64,000 nt of DNA from Amycolatopsis jiangsuensis (lineage in GTDB: Bacteria > Actinomycetota > Actinomycetes > Mycobacteriales > Pseudonocardiaceae). Below, piece by piece: positions 9,640-17,543 of this stretch. A program made the position numbers and the translations under genes. Position 1 is the stretch's first letter. Every line of letters starts with the position of its first letter. The DNA lies in NCBI RefSeq assembly GCF_014204865.1, contig NZ_JACHMG010000001.1:5110501-5174500 (forward strand), read 5' to 3'. Below the pieces are notes generated by a model that saw nothing but the letters and a program-made list of their open reading frames with translations, had not been told where the DNA came from and did no database searches.

Positions 9640-11609
9640 GCACACCCAGACTGCTCTCCAATCGGTACGAGCTGGGCGACACGCTCGGCTACGGAGGTAT
9701 GTCCGAGGTCCACCACGGACACGACGTGCGTCTGGGCCGGGAGGTCGCGATCAAGGTCCTGCGTGCGGACCTCGCCAGGGACCCCCAGTTCCAGGAGCGG
9801 TTCCGCCGGGAAGCCCAGAACGCCGCCGCGCTGAACCACCCGGCGATCGTGGCCGTGTACGACACCGGCGAGACCAACACCGACGTGGGGCCGCTGCCCT
9901 ACATCGTGATGGAGTACGTCGAGGGCCGGACGCTGCGCGACATCGTGAAGACCGAGGGTCCGATGTCGCAGAAGCGTGCCATGGAGGTCATGGCCGACGT
10001 CAGCGCCGCGCTCGACTTCTCGCACCGGCACGGCATCGTGCACCGGGACGTGAAGCCGGCCAACGTGATGATCACGAAGAACGGCGCGGTCAAGGTGATG
10101 GACTTCGGCATCGCGCGGGCGATGCACGACGGCCAGTCCGCGATGACCCAGACCGCGGCGGTGATCGGCACCGCGCAGTACCTGTCGCCGGAGCAGGCCC
10201 GCGGCGAGTCGGTCGACGCCCGTTCCGACGTCTACGCCGCGGGCTGTGTGCTCTACGAACTGGTCACCGGAGAGCCGCCGTTCACCGGGGACTCGCCGGT
10301 CGCGGTGGCCTACCAGCACGTGCGGGAGGATCCGCATCCGCCGTCGTCGGTGAATCCGGCGGTGTCGCCGGAGCTGGACGCGGTGGTGCTCAAGGCGCTG
10401 GCCAAGGGCCCGGCGAACCGGTACCAGTCGGCCGCCGAGATGCGCTCGGACCTGGTGCGCACGCTGTCCGGGCAGCGGCCGTCCGCGCCGATGGTGATGT
10501 CCGAGGACGAGCGCACCCAGGTGATGGACGCCGACCGCCGGATCCCGCCGCGCTACGAGGAGTACGCCGACGAGCCGGACGAGGACCCCCGGGCGAAGCG
10601 GCGGCGCCGGACCATCTTCGCGGTGCTGGCCGCGGTGCTCGTGGCCGGTGTGGTGCTGATGGTGCTGTGGCTGTCGAACGCGTTCCGCGACACCGAGAAG
10701 ACCGCGCAGATCCCGTCGGTGGTGAACCAGCCGGTCGTGTCGGCGAAGGCGCAGCTGCAGAGCGCGGGCTTCTCCTCGTTCGCGGAGAACAAGAAGGTCG
10801 TGTGCGGGGTGACGCCGGCCAATCCCGGTGACCAGTCGTGCAACGAGGACCAGATCGACAAGGTGCTCGACATCGACCCGGCGGTCGGGTCGACCGTGTC
10901 GACCACCACCCAGGTCACGCTCACCGTCGGGGTGCGGCCGAACTCGGTGCAGGTGCCGGACCTGCAGGGCAAGTCCCAGGAGGAGGCCAGGCAGGCGCTG
11001 GAGTCGAGCAAGCTCGAACTCGGCGACGTGACCCCGCAGACGGTGGACGACCAGAGCGACGTCGGCAAGGTCGTGTCGCAGGATCCGACCGCGAACTCCT
11101 CGGCCGCCGAGGGCACGAAGGTGAACATCACCGTCGGTTCGCAGGTCGCGCTCAAGCAGGTGCCGGACACCACCGGCAAGACCTACGACGAGGCGAAGCA
11201 GATCATCACCGACGCCGGGTTCAAGGCGGTGCGTGAGGACCAGGATTCGGACGAGCCGAAGGACACGGTGATCGGCCAGCAGCCCAACGGCGGCAGCCTG
11301 GCGCCGGGCAGCAACGTGACGCTGACCGTGTCCAAGGGTCCGCAGGAGATCCAGATGCCGGATCTGACCGGGATGACCCAGGACCAGGCCGTGCAGGAAC
11401 TGCAGAAGCGCGGCTGGTCGGGCAAGGTCAACATCCAGTCCACGCACACCGGCACCGGTCAGCCGAACACCGTGGTCAAGCAGAACCCGTCGGACGGCAC
11501 GACGATCAGCAACACCCAGACGGTCACGCTGACGATCCTGGAGGACGACGGCGGGATCATCCCGACGTCGCAGAGCCAGCCGGGCGGGTTCTTCCCGGGC
11601 GGCGGCTGA
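9636..11609 (+). CDS. pknB: Ser/Thr protein kinase PknB with PASTA domains
   Basis: Master growth kinase with an extracellular peptidoglycan-fragment sensor. Kinase domain about 11-275: K40, HRDVKPAN with D138, and activation-loop T171 and T173 in MTQTA, the same numbering as in the M. tuberculosis enzyme. A charged juxtamembrane stretch leads to a transmembrane helix (about 326-347), then four PASTA repeats ending in a Pro/Gly tail. ATG at 9636 ([13 protein letters not shown]) sits in ATGA with the pknA stop and gives 657 residues. A longer frame upstream is only readthrough of another frame of pknA. A terminator follows at 11624. Confidence 0.96.
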   Translation: MSTPRLLSNRYELGDTLGYGGMSEVHHGHDVRLGREVAIKVLRADLARDPQFQERFRREAQNAAALNHPAIVAVYDTGETNTDVGPLPYIVMEYVEGRTLRDIVKTEGPMSQKRAMEVMADVSAALDFSHRHGIVHRDVKPANVMITKNGAVKVMDFGIARAMHDGQSAMTQTAAVIGTAQYLSPEQARGESVDARSDVYAAGCVLYELVTGEPPFTGDSPVAVAYQHVREDPHPPSSVNPAVSPELDAVVLKALAKGPANRYQSAAEMRSDLVRTLSGQRPSAPMVMSEDERTQVMDADRRIPPRYEEYADEPDEDPRAKRRRRTIFAVLAAVLVAGVVLMVLWLSNAFRDTEKTAQIPSVVNQPVVSAKAQLQSAGFSSFAENKKVVCGVTPANPGDQSCNEDQIDKVLDIDPAVGSTVSTTTQVTLTVGVRPNSVQVPDLQGKSQEEARQALESSKLELGDVTPQTVDDQSDVGKVVSQDPTANSSAAEGTKVNITVGSQVALKQVPDTTGKTYDEAKQIITDAGFKAVREDQDSDEPKDTVIGQQPNGGSLAPGSNVTLTVSKGPQEIQMPDLTGMTQDQAVQELQKRGWSGKVNIQSTHTGTGQPNTVVKQNPSDGTTISNTQTVTLTILEDDGGIIPTSQSQPGGFFPGGG

Positions 11610-11623
11610 TCCCGAGACGAACG

Positions 11624-11655
11624 AGGGCCCGCACGGCACGCGCCGTGCGGGCCCT
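11624..11655. terminator. Bidirectional terminator after pknB
   Basis: Perfect 14-bp inverted repeat AGGGCCCGCACGGC / GCCGTGCGGGCCCT with a 4-nt loop, followed by TTCTCG. It ends the fhaA-pknB operon on the plus strand and the EACC1 operon on the minus strand; the two stops converge on it. Confidence 0.9.
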
Positions 11656-11667
11656 TTCTCGTGGTAC

Positions 11668-12009
11668 TCAGCGCTGCTCGAGGAACGCCCGGACGCTGGC
11701 GAGGACCTCGTCCGCGTCGCTGCCGGCACCGCAGTCGAGGTCGAGTTCCTCGACCGCGCCGGAGCGTTTCACGGTGAGCGAGACCCGCCGCTCGTCGCGC
11801 AGCCGGCGCAGCCAGCCGAAGAGGGAACGGCAGAGCGTACCGACCGAACGGCTGCTCAGCACGACCACCACGCTGTCGCCTGCCGGTCCGGTCATCTCCG
11901 CGAGCCGTACGAACCCGGCCAGCTCGTCCTCGGCATCCAGCCAGGACGCCAGCTGCCGCACCTCGTCCGCGGACCCGTCGACAGTGATCGCGGCAATCCC
12001 GGCCGGCAC
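11668..12009 (-). CDS. EACC1-like effector-associated constant component protein
   Basis: Small soluble protein of 113 residues from a GTG preceded by GAGGGGAG. The pattern is a DELAGFVRL-type segment, then GDSVVVVLSSRSVGTLCRSLF, then a WLRRLRDERRVSLTV strand and a C-terminal ELDLD...VRAFLEQR. It resembles the EACC1 component of actinobacterial and cyanobacterial STAND/effector conflict systems. No protease, caspase or TIR effector gene is adjacent here; the nearest ATPase of that type is at the window's left end. It lies 98 bp downstream of the ABC permease on the same strand, so it may be the last gene of the trpG-ABC run. The family call rests on pattern recognition only. Confidence 0.6.
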   Translation of the reverse strand: MPAGIAAITVDGSADEVRQLASWLDAEDELAGFVRLAEMTGPAGDSVVVVLSSRSVGTLCRSLFGWLRRLRDERRVSLTVKRSGAVEELDLDCGAGSDADEVLASVRAFLEQR

Positions 12010-12107
12010 AGGCTCTCCCCTCGAGGGCGGATCGGACGGCGCGAGGGTAGCCGACGCCTGGGCGGACGGGAACCCCTGTCCGTAAATTGCCGAGTGCAAT
12101 ATGCAGA

Positions 12108-12752
12108 TCAAGCCCGGCCGGCGCAGACGCGTCCGACCACGACGGCGCTGAGGGCGAGTCCGGCCAGTGCGGTGCCGGTGGCCAGGGCCAGCGGACCGGC
12201 GTAGGAGGTTCCGGACATCAGCGCCTGCAGCAGCGGGTGCACGAGCGGAACCCACTTGCCGAGCAGCACCACGCCGAGCGCCAGGACGCCGATCAGGACA
12301 GTCCAGCCGATGCGGGCGATGAGCAGCCGCGAACACGGCAGTCCGATGGCGATACCGAGCAGCGCGCACGACAGGTGGGCGAGCAGCCCGGTGCCGGTGA
12401 GCGACCAGCGCAGTTCTCCGGTCAGCGCCACCGACCAGCCGACCGTCACCAGCGTCAGCACCAGTACGCAGGCCAGGACCGCCAGTACCGCACCGCCGAT
12501 GGTCGCGCCGCGGCCGCGGGCGTGGCTCAGGGTGATCAGACGCTGGACCGGATCCTCGATGTCCAGCACCGCGATGGTGAGCCAGCAGCCGACGACGAGC
12601 AGCCCGCCAGCACTCACCCCGAACAGCGGGAGCACCGGCGAACTCGGGTCGGTGTAAAGGATCGCGCACAACGTCAGGTACGCGAGCACGGCGGGCAGGT
12701 ACCGCTGCGAATGCCCCAGCAGCGCCAGGTGATAGCGGCTCACGGCGAGCAC
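12108..12752 (-). CDS. ABC transporter permease-like membrane protein
   Basis: 214 residues with about six hydrophobic helices and no enzyme motif. The gene overlaps the 3' end of the ABC ATPase gene by 13 bp, so it is probably its membrane partner. The paired gene encodes a CcmA/NatA-type ATPase with an altered signature, so an exporter is more likely than an importer. Substrate unknown. The C-terminus ends in a short basic tail. Confidence 0.75.
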   Translation of the reverse strand: MLAVSRYHLALLGHSQRYLPAVLAYLTLCAILYTDPSSPVLPLFGVSAGGLLVVGCWLTIAVLDIEDPVQRLITLSHARGRGATIGGAVLAVLACVLVLTLVTVGWSVALTGELRWSLTGTGLLAHLSCALLGIAIGLPCSRLLIARIGWTVLIGVLALGVVLLGKWVPLVHPLLQALMSGTSYAGPLALATGTALAGLALSAVVVGRVCAGRA

Positions 12753-13552
12753 GGCGCCACCTCCCGCACCGACCAGCCGCCGGACAACGCCCGCAGCAAC
12801 ACCGCGTCGGCGCGGGCCGCGTCCACCGTCAGCACGACACGGCCCGCCTCGCCGGTCACCGTCCGCACCCCGGGCTCGTCCGCCCAGTCGTGACCCACCG
12901 GCGACGTGGACGACAGCGTGATGCGAGTGGTCTCCGGATGCGCTTCGACGCTGGTGAGCCGTCCGGAGTCCAGGCGGTACACGTCATCGGCGTGCTCCGC
13001 GACGACCGCCGGACGGTGGTCGGTGAACACCACGCTCGCGCCGCGTTCACGGGTCTCGGCGACCAGTTCGCCGAGGATCGCGTGCGTGCCGGTGTCGAGG
13101 CCCGACCACGGTTCGTCCAGGAGCAGCAGCGCCGGTTCGGCCAGCACCGCCTGCGCGAGACCGACCTTCTGCGCGTTGCCCTTCGACAGCGTGCGCAGCT
13201 GCGCGTCCGGATCGCCGACCAGCCCGAGCCGGGCCAGCAGCGGGTCGATCACCGACAGGTCCGGCACGCCGCGGATCCGCGCCAGATGCCGCAGGTAGGA
13301 CCGCGCGGACAGGCGCTGGCCACCGGGAAACCGGTCGGGGAGGTAGCCGATGGCCGGACTGCCCGTCAGCACGCCGTGCGACGGCGTGGACACCCCCGCC
13401 ATGATCCGCAGCAGCGTGGACTTGCCCGATCCGTTGGTGCCGAGGACTCCGATCACCCGGCCCGCGGGCACGGTGAGATCGACCTGCCCGAGCACCGGTT
13501 CACCACCGCCGTACTGCTTCCCGACGCCGCTGAGCCGGAGCAGCGGGCTCAC
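12740..13552 (-). CDS. ABC transporter ATP-binding protein
   Basis: 270 residues. Walker A GTNGSGKST (about 37-45), a Q-loop-region residue replaced in IGYLPDRFPGGQRL, signature LSKGNAQKVGLAQAV instead of LSGGQ, Walker B LLLLDEPWSGLD, and an H-loop FTDHRP. It resembles the CcmA/NatA subgroup of exporter ATPases. It overlaps the trpG-like gene by 4 bp and the permease gene by 13 bp, so the three form one operon. The C-terminal extension of about 60 residues beyond the ATPase fold is unassigned. Confidence 0.88.
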   Translation of the reverse strand: MSPLLRLSGVGKQYGGGEPVLGQVDLTVPAGRVIGVLGTNGSGKSTLLRIMAGVSTPSHGVLTGSPAIGYLPDRFPGGQRLSARSYLRHLARIRGVPDLSVIDPLLARLGLVGDPDAQLRTLSKGNAQKVGLAQAVLAEPALLLLDEPWSGLDTGTHAILGELVAETRERGASVVFTDHRPAVVAEHADDVYRLDSGRLTSVEAHPETTRITLSSTSPVGHDWADEPGVRTVTGEAGRVVLTVDAARADAVLLRALSGGWSVREVAPCSP

Positions 13553-14193
13553 GCAGCGGCGGCCTTCTGCAGCGCACGGGTGGACCGTTCGAGTTCGTCC
13601 ACCACGTTCGCCGGCACCGGATGCCCGGCCGCGGCCAGCCAGTTCGCCAGCATCCGGTGACCGCCTTCGGTGAGCACCGATTCGGGGTGGAACTGCACTC
13701 CCTCCAGCGGCAGTTCCCGGTGCCGCATGCCCATCACGACGCCGCTTTCGGTGCGCCCGGTGACCTCGAAAACCGTGTCGTCGATCGTCTCCGGCAGCAC
13801 GGTCAGCGAGTGGTAGCGGGTCGCGGTGAACTCCTCCGGCAGCCCGGCGAGCACGCCGAGACCCGAGTGCCGTACCTGGCTCGTCTTGCCGTGCAGCAGC
13901 TCCGGCGCGCGGTCAACGGTGGCGCCGAAGTGCACGCCGAGCGCCTGGTGACCGAGGCAGACGCCGAGCATCGGCGTGCGCGTCTCGGCGCACTTCGCGA
14001 TCACCTCGATGCTCTGGCCTGCCCGCTCGGGGGTGCCGGGACCGGGCGAGACGAGCACCGCGTCGAACTCCGGCACGCGGTCGAGCTCCACGACGTCGTT
14101 GCGCCACACCGTGCAGTCGGCGCCGAGCTGCGCCAGGTACTGCACCAGGTTGTAGACGAAGCTGTCGTAGTTGTCGACGACGAGAACGCGCAT
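13549..14193 (-). CDS. trpG: Class I glutamine amidotransferase, anthranilate/aminodeoxychorismate synthase component II
   Basis: Hydrolyses glutamine and supplies ammonia to a chorismate-using synthase. 214 residues with N-terminal VLVVDNYDSF, oxyanion PGPGTPE, nucleophile C79 in GVCLGHQALG, and H169/E171 in QFHPES. This gene sits next to pknB in many actinobacteria and is labelled trpG or pabA. The synthase partner (TrpE/PabB) is not in the window, so the pathway (tryptophan or folate) cannot be fixed from here. ATG start; the upstream region is shared with fprA. Confidence 0.9.
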   Translation of the reverse strand: MRVLVVDNYDSFVYNLVQYLAQLGADCTVWRNDVVELDRVPEFDAVLVSPGPGTPERAGQSIEVIAKCAETRTPMLGVCLGHQALGVHFGATVDRAPELLHGKTSQVRHSGLGVLAGLPEEFTATRYHSLTVLPETIDDTVFEVTGRTESGVVMGMRHRELPLEGVQFHPESVLTEGGHRMLANWLAAAGHPVPANVVDELERSTRALQKAAAA

Positions 14194-14243
14194 GCGGCCA
14201 GCCTACCGGCTCCCACCTGCTGGACCGTAGCCCAGATCACAGT

Positions 14244-14263
14244 GTTAGTTAGCCTTACCTAAC
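14244..14263. promoter_or_regulatory. IdeR/DmdR-type iron box
   Basis: On the minus strand, TTAGGTAAGGCTAAC followed by TAAC matches the IdeR/DmdR consensus TTAGGTTAGGCTAACCTAA at about 15 of 19 positions. It lies between the divergent trpG and fprA genes, ending 14 bp before the preferred fprA start, where a bound repressor would block transcription when iron is sufficient. Confidence 0.7.
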
Positions 14264-14277
14264 TTACCGTGGGACGG

Positions 14278-15624
14278 GTGAGCCGAATCCTTCGTGTCGC
14301 CGTGGTGGGTGCCGGTCCGGCCGGGATCTACGCCGCGGACCTGCTGGACAAGTCCGAAGCCGACGTGGAAATCGACCTGTTCGAGCGGATGCCCGCACCC
14401 TTCGGGCTGATCCGCTACGGCGTCGCACCCGACCACCCGCGGATCAAGGGCATCGTGACCGCCCTGCACAAGGTGCTGGACCGGCCGAACATCCGGCTGC
14501 TGGGCAACATCGACTACGGCACCGACATCAAGCTCGACGAGCTGCGGGAGTTCTACGACGCGGTGGTGTTCGCCACCGGCGCGATGGCCGACCGCGCGCT
14601 CGACATCCCCGGCATCGACCTGGACGGCAGCCACGGCGCTGCCGACTTCGTCTCCTGGTACGACGGGCATCCCGACGTTCCGCGCAGCTGGCCGCTGACC
14701 GCGACCTCGGTCGCCGTCCTCGGCGTCGGCAACGTCGCGCTCGACGTCGCCCGCGTGCTCGCCAAGACCGCGGACGAACTGCTGCCCACCGACATCCCGG
14801 CGAACGTCCACGCCGGACTGGCGGCCAGCCCGGTCACCGACGTGCACGTGTTCGGCCGCCGCGGTCCGGCGCAGGCCAAGTTCACCCCGCTGGAACTGCG
14901 GGAGCTGGACCATTCGCCGAACGTCGAGGTGATCGTCGACCCGGAGGACATGGAGTTCGACGAGGCCAGCGTCGCGCAGCTGCGCGGGTCGAGGCAGGTG
15001 GAGATGGTGGTGAAGACGCTGCAGGAGTGGGCGATCCGCGATCCCGGCTCCCGCCCGCGTCGGCTGCACCTGCACTTCTTCCACTCGCCGTCCGAGGTGC
15101 TGGGCGAGGACGGCCGGGTGGTCGGCCTGCGTACCGAACGCACCGAGTACGCCGGCGACGGCACGGTCCGCGGCACCGGCGAGTTCCGGGACTGGGACGT
15201 GCAGGCGGTGTACCGCGCGGTCGGCTACCTGTCCTCGCACCTGCCGGAGATCCCGTTCGACCACGTGGCCGGCGTGATCCCGAACGACGCGGGCCGGGTG
15301 CTGGACCTCGACGAGGACCAGGTTCCCGGCGTCTACGTGACCGGCTGGATCAAGCGCGGCCCGGTGGGCCTGATCGGCCACACGAAGGGCGACGCCGCCG
15401 AGACGGTGGCGAGCCTGCTGGCCGACGCGGACACCCTCGCCGCCCCGAAACACGCCTCCCCCGACGCGATCCTGGAGTTCCTCGCCGCCCGCGGCATCCC
15501 GTTCACCACCTGGGCGGGCTGGGGCAAGCTGGACGCGCACGAGAAGTCCCTCGGCGAACCCCACGGCCGCGAACGGGTCAAGGTCGTGGAGCGCGAGGAG
15601 ATGGTGCGGGTCTCGCGGGACTGA
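14278..15624 (+). CDS. fprA: FprA-like FAD/NADP-dependent ferredoxin reductase
   Basis: Adrenodoxin-reductase-type flavoprotein that transfers electrons from NADPH to ferredoxin, for example for P450s or iron handling. FAD-binding VAVVGAGPAGIYAAD is at the N-terminus, the NADP-binding GVGNVALDVARVL lies near residue 150, and the FAD-binding GWIKRGPVGLIGHT near 355. GTG at 14278 gives MSRILRVAVVGAGP, the usual N-terminus; an in-frame GTG at 14269 would add three residues. No strong ribosome binding site is seen, so the mRNA may be nearly leaderless. A probable iron box ends just upstream. 448 residues. Confidence 0.92.
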   Translation: MSRILRVAVVGAGPAGIYAADLLDKSEADVEIDLFERMPAPFGLIRYGVAPDHPRIKGIVTALHKVLDRPNIRLLGNIDYGTDIKLDELREFYDAVVFATGAMADRALDIPGIDLDGSHGAADFVSWYDGHPDVPRSWPLTATSVAVLGVGNVALDVARVLAKTADELLPTDIPANVHAGLAASPVTDVHVFGRRGPAQAKFTPLELRELDHSPNVEVIVDPEDMEFDEASVAQLRGSRQVEMVVKTLQEWAIRDPGSRPRRLHLHFFHSPSEVLGEDGRVVGLRTERTEYAGDGTVRGTGEFRDWDVQAVYRAVGYLSSHLPEIPFDHVAGVIPNDAGRVLDLDEDQVPGVYVTGWIKRGPVGLIGHTKGDAAETVASLLADADTLAAPKHASPDAILEFLAARGIPFTTWAGWGKLDAHEKSLGEPHGRERVKVVEREEMVRVSRD

Positions 15625-15625
15625 G

Positions 15626-16270
15626 TCAGGCGGCGAGCTTGGCCAGTGCCTCACCGGTTTCCCTGGCGAGCTCGTGGCTGCGCGCACGCAGTTCGACGGC
15701 CTTGTCCTGCAGGTGCGCCATCGCCGGGCTGCGACCGGCCAGCGTCAGCTCGGTCTCGATGAGCGTGACGTCGGCGCCGAACACATCGGTGCCGAAGGTC
15801 CGGAGCAGGTAGGGCACGGAGTGGTCCCAGCCTTCCTGGGGCGCGCCCACGGAGGCACCGCCGCCGCGGGAGACGACGAGCACGACCGGCTTGCCGGTCA
15901 ACGGATAGGTCCGCGGCCCGAACCGCGGATCGGTCCACAGCATGTCGATCCAGCACTTGACGTGCTGCGACGGACCCCAGTTGTACAGCGGCGCGCCGAT
16001 CACGATCGCGTCCGCGGCCAGCATCTCGCCGGCGAGGTCTGCGGCGAGATCGGCCGCGGACTGCTGCTCCTTGGTGCGCTCCCCGGCACCGTGGGCGGCC
16101 AGCGCCGCGGTCCACACGGCCGGGGCGAGGGGCGTGGTGACGAGGTCGCGCCGATTCACGACGCCCTCGGGCGCGGTGGCGGACCAGGCCCGCTCGAACT
16201 CGTCGGTGATCTCCCGGGTCACCGAAACGTCGCCCTGGATGCTGCTGTCGACGCGGTAAAGGGTGCTCAT
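15626..16270 (-). CDS. azoR: FMN-dependent NADH-azoreductase (AzoR/NQO family)
   Basis: Flavodoxin-fold reductase of quinones and azo compounds. N-terminal LYRVDSSIQGDVSVT (phosphate-binding region), AIVIGAPLYNWGPSQHVKCW (FMN-binding loop) and GGGASVG are visible. 214 residues is normal. It is divergently transcribed from a MarR-type regulator with an inverted repeat between them, the usual layout for an electrophile- or quinone-inducible reductase. The stop lies 2 bp from the convergent fprA stop. Confidence 0.9.
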   Translation of the reverse strand: MSTLYRVDSSIQGDVSVTREITDEFERAWSATAPEGVVNRRDLVTTPLAPAVWTAALAAHGAGERTKEQQSAADLAADLAGEMLAADAIVIGAPLYNWGPSQHVKCWIDMLWTDPRFGPRTYPLTGKPVVLVVSRGGGASVGAPQEGWDHSVPYLLRTFGTDVFGADVTLIETELTLAGRSPAMAHLQDKAVELRARSHELARETGEALAKLAA

Positions 16271-16303
16271 CCGGTCTTCCTTCCCAATGTGGTCGCCAGT
16301 TCA

Positions 16304-16326
16304 GATAATCTTGTTTTTAGATTATT
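16304..16326. promoter_or_regulatory. Probable MarR operator
   Basis: Inverted repeat GATAATCT (16304-16311) and AGATTATT (16319-16326), 7 of 8 positions symmetrical, in an unusually AT-rich patch between azoR and the marR-like gene. The placement suggests it controls both promoters. Confidence 0.6.
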
Positions 16327-16374
16327 GTGTCAACAGATCATAGCTCGCGCCACCTACCGCGTTACGATGTGCTG

Positions 16375-16878
16375 GTGAGCACCTCCGAGAGCATCGAGAC
16401 CGATCTCGGCTGCGCCCTGTTCGCCGTCGTTCGCCGCTACCGGCAGCTCACCGACGACCTGCTCGCCGACCTGCCGGCCGGGCCGCGCGGCTACCAGGTG
16501 CTGATGACCGCGCAGCTGGGCGGGCCGAAGAACCAGGTCGCGCTGGCGCAGTACCTCGGCGTCGACCGGACGGTGATGACCTACCTGCTCGACGACATGG
16601 AGGAGGCCGGACTCGTCGAGCGCAAGCCCGACCCGGCCGACCGGCGCGCACGGCGCATCGAGCTGACCGAGCAGGGCGCGGCCGCCCTGTACGACGCACA
16701 CCGGCGCTTGCAGAGCGCCGAGACAGCCCTGCTCGAACCTCTGGGGCCGGCGGACAGCGAAGCTTTCCGTGCACTGCTGCAGCGACTCGCCGGCAGCGAG
16801 GCCATCCTCGGCGGCCTCACCCGGTTCGAGGCGAAGCCGGTCGCCGCGAAACGGCGAAGCACCCGGAAACGGGTCTAG
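16375..16878 (+). CDS. MarR-family transcriptional regulator
   Basis: Winged-helix repressor, 167 residues from GTG at 16375. The recognition region reads VALAQYLGVDRTVMTYLLDDME and the wing LVERKPDPADRRARRIELT, both typical of MarR. The C-terminus ends in a basic KRRSTRKRV tail. A longer frame from 16327 would extend into the predicted operator, so the shorter start is preferred. It probably represses azoR. The last codons overlap the stop of the convergent response regulator gene by 4 bp. Confidence 0.9.
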   Translation: MSTSESIETDLGCALFAVVRRYRQLTDDLLADLPAGPRGYQVLMTAQLGGPKNQVALAQYLGVDRTVMTYLLDDMEEAGLVERKPDPADRRARRIELTEQGAAALYDAHRRLQSAETALLEPLGPADSEAFRALLQRLAGSEAILGGLTRFEAKPVAAKRRSTRKRV

Positions 16879-17543
16879 CCGGCGCCGAGGTAGGCCAGCA
16901 CGGCGAGCACCCGGCGGTTGGTGTCGTCGGAGGCGGTGATGTCCAGCTTCGCGAAGATGTTCGCGGTGTGCTTGCCGACCGCGCCCTCGCTGAAGTGCAG
17001 GCGGACGGCGATCGCGGCGTTGGAACAGCCTTCGGCCATCAGGCCGAGCACCTCGCGTTCCCGCGGGGTCAACGCGGCCAGTGGGTCGGAATCGTTGCCG
17101 GCCACCAGTTTCGCGATCACTTCGGGATCCATCGCGGTGCCGCCGGCGGCGACCCGCCGTACCGCGTCGATGAACTGGCCCGCGTCGAACACCCGGTCCT
17201 TGAGCAGGTAGCCGACCGCACCCGTGCCGTCGGCCAGCAGCTCGCGTGCATACAGCTGCTCGACGTGCTGCGACAGCACCAGGATCGGCAGACCGGGCAT
17301 CTCCCGCCGGGCGGCGAGCGCGACCTGCAGGCCCTCGTCGGTGTTCGTCGGCGGCATCCGGACGTCCACGATGGACACATCGGGACGGTGCTCGCGCAGC
17401 GCCACGGCCAGCTCCGGCCCCGACGCCACGGCCGCGACCACGTCGAACCCGTGCGCGGCGAGCAGGTGCCTCAGGCCGTCGCGGAGGAGGTACTGGTCTT
17501 CGGCGATGACGGTTCGGGGGTGCGCGGAGGGTCGAGCTGACAC
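16875..17543 (-). CDS. NarL/LuxR-type response regulator
   Basis: 222 residues: receiver domain (about 10-130) with phospho-acceptor D60 in SIVDVRMPP and a lysine in YLLKDRV, then a LuxR-type helix-turn-helix (about 155-215) with LTPREREVLGLMAEG and SEGAVGKHTANIFAKL. GTG start lies inside the 3' end of the histidine kinase gene, a 73-bp overlap in another frame, which implies tight coupling. The divergent ABC transporter at 19475-20934 is the likely target. Confidence 0.92.
   Translation of the reverse strand: MSARPSAHPRTVIAEDQYLLRDGLRHLLAAHGFDVVAAVASGPELAVALREHRPDVSIVDVRMPPTNTDEGLQVALAARREMPGLPILVLSQHVEQLYARELLADGTGAVGYLLKDRVFDAGQFIDAVRRVAAGGTAMDPEVIAKLVAGNDSDPLAALTPREREVLGLMAEGCSNAAIAVRLHFSEGAVGKHTANIFAKLDITASDDTNRRVLAVLAYLGAG

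Noticed and set aside
6763..9645. 960-residue minus-strand frame across rodA, pbpA and pknA
   Set aside because: Arg/His/Gly-rich antisense of three conserved genes.
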